Below are positions 4,953 to 5,357 of a DNA stretch of 5,357 nt, piece after piece. The stretch lies in NCBI GenBank assembly GCA_022561955.1, contig JADFQF010000139.1, positions 1 to 5,357 on the forward strand, read 5' to 3'. Position numbers and translations under genes: made by a program. Every line of letters starts with the position of its first letter. Position 1 is the stretch's first letter. The stretch is from Chloroflexota bacterium. Lineage in GTDB: Bacteria > Chloroflexota > Dehalococcoidia > SAR202 > UBA11138. The notes under the pieces were generated by a model, which was not told where the DNA came from, ran no database searches, and saw only the letters and a list, made by a program, of their open reading frames with translations.

Positions 4953-5357
4953 TCACTGCATCCTGCTGAGTATCTTGTCGGACTGCTCTTTGCTGAGACC
5001 CAGCTCGCGGAACGCCAGGGGACCGCCCTCTTGGAGGACAGGCTCCAGGTCTCCCAACGTGGGTGTATCCTCGGACTCGAAGAAAAGGCCGGTGTAGATG
5101 GTCTCATCGTCCCATACCATCGCCTTTTCGCACGCGCTCTTCCAGTCGGATGGGTCATGTCCCTCGTCCGCGAGCCTCTTTATGCGGCTCCTGTAGAAGG
5201 GCGTATCGTTATCGTGATTGAACGTCACGCATGGGCTGAAGATGTCGATTAACGAAAAACCCCGGTGCTGGACGGCCTTTTTCATGAGCTCCGCCAGCCC
5301 TTTGGGGTCCCCGCTGAAGCCACGCGCAACGAAGGTGGCGCCCGCCATGATCGCCAT
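4953..5357 (-). CDS. korB: 2-oxoacid:ferredoxin oxidoreductase, beta subunit (C-terminal 135 codons including stop; 5' end outside window)
   Basis: The beta subunit of these enzymes binds thiamine diphosphate and works with an alpha (and sometimes gamma) subunit to convert a 2-oxoacid plus CoA to the acyl-CoA, passing electrons to ferredoxin. The visible 134 residues open at the right edge, so the first Met in view is internal. They contain FVARGFSGDPKGLAELMKKA (9-28 of the visible part) and the run from RGFSLIDIFSPCVTFN (32-47), the signature of the C-terminal half of this family, followed by an Asp/Glu-rich tail ending ILSRMQ and TGA. The cofactor motif and iron-sulfur ligands, where present, would lie outside. 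The sequence style is that of 2-oxoglutarate oxidoreductase (KorB), but pyruvate or branched-chain versions are close relatives, so the substrate is an inference. It lies 365 bases upstream of the pdhA start on the same strand, probably as a separate transcription unit with its alpha-subunit partner further upstream. Confidence 0.82.
   Translation of the reverse strand: MAIMAGATFVARGFSGDPKGLAELMKKAVQHRGFSLIDIFSPCVTFNHDNDTPFYRSRIKRLADEGHDPSDWKSACEKAMVWDDETIYTGLFFESEDTPTLGDLEPVLQEGGPLAFRELGLSKEQSDKILSRMQ

Noticed and set aside
4722..5158. Minus-strand frames overlapping the korB end and the gap (76 and 106 codons)
   Set aside because: They overlap the well-supported korB frame or lie in the gap, are Arg/Ser-rich, and match no family I know.

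Overview
The window is a chromosomal stretch, moderately GC-rich by eye, in which every recognisable gene lies on the minus strand. In transcription order (right to left) it holds the 3' end of a 2-oxoacid:ferredoxin oxidoreductase beta subunit (korB-like, cut by the right edge), a gene gap of about 365 bases, three genes for a pyruvate dehydrogenase complex (E1 alpha, E1 beta, E2), a 500-base non-coding stretch with a cluster of G/C-run palindromic repeats, and the 5' part of a flavin-dependent thymidylate synthase gene (thyX, cut by the left edge).

The core is the operon pdhA-pdhB-pdhC. The split, two-subunit E1 is the alpha2beta2 form, and its E1 beta carries the pyruvate-type signature rather than the branched-chain type. 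E1 alpha and E1 beta use thiamine diphosphate to decarboxylate pyruvate. The acetyl group passes to the lipoyl lysine of the single lipoyl domain of E2, and the E2 C-terminal domain transfers it to CoA. No E3 (lipoamide dehydrogenase) gene is seen; downstream of E2 come the repeats and thyX, so E3 is either encoded elsewhere or upstream outside the window. The neighbouring ferredoxin-linked subunit means NAD-linked and ferredoxin-linked 2-oxoacid oxidation genes sit side by side.

The repeat region (about 769-976) holds four related hairpin units built on C5TT/AAG5 arms. Two of them share an identical 21-base segment, and the units alternate in orientation. This resembles REP/REPIN-type elements. 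They are the least explained DNA in the window.

Organism: a bacterium. ThyX, an alpha2beta2 PDH, a korB-like gene and the GGGGG/CCCCC interspersed repeats together would fit an uncultured Chloroflexota (Dehalococcoidia/SAR202-like) genome, but this is an impression from recall and not proven by the sequence. Apart from the repeats, a probable CTG start for E2, a longer-than-usual ThyX signature and an orphan CRISPR-repeat-like tail, the window looks like ordinary central metabolism. I found no evidence for a new multi-gene system.
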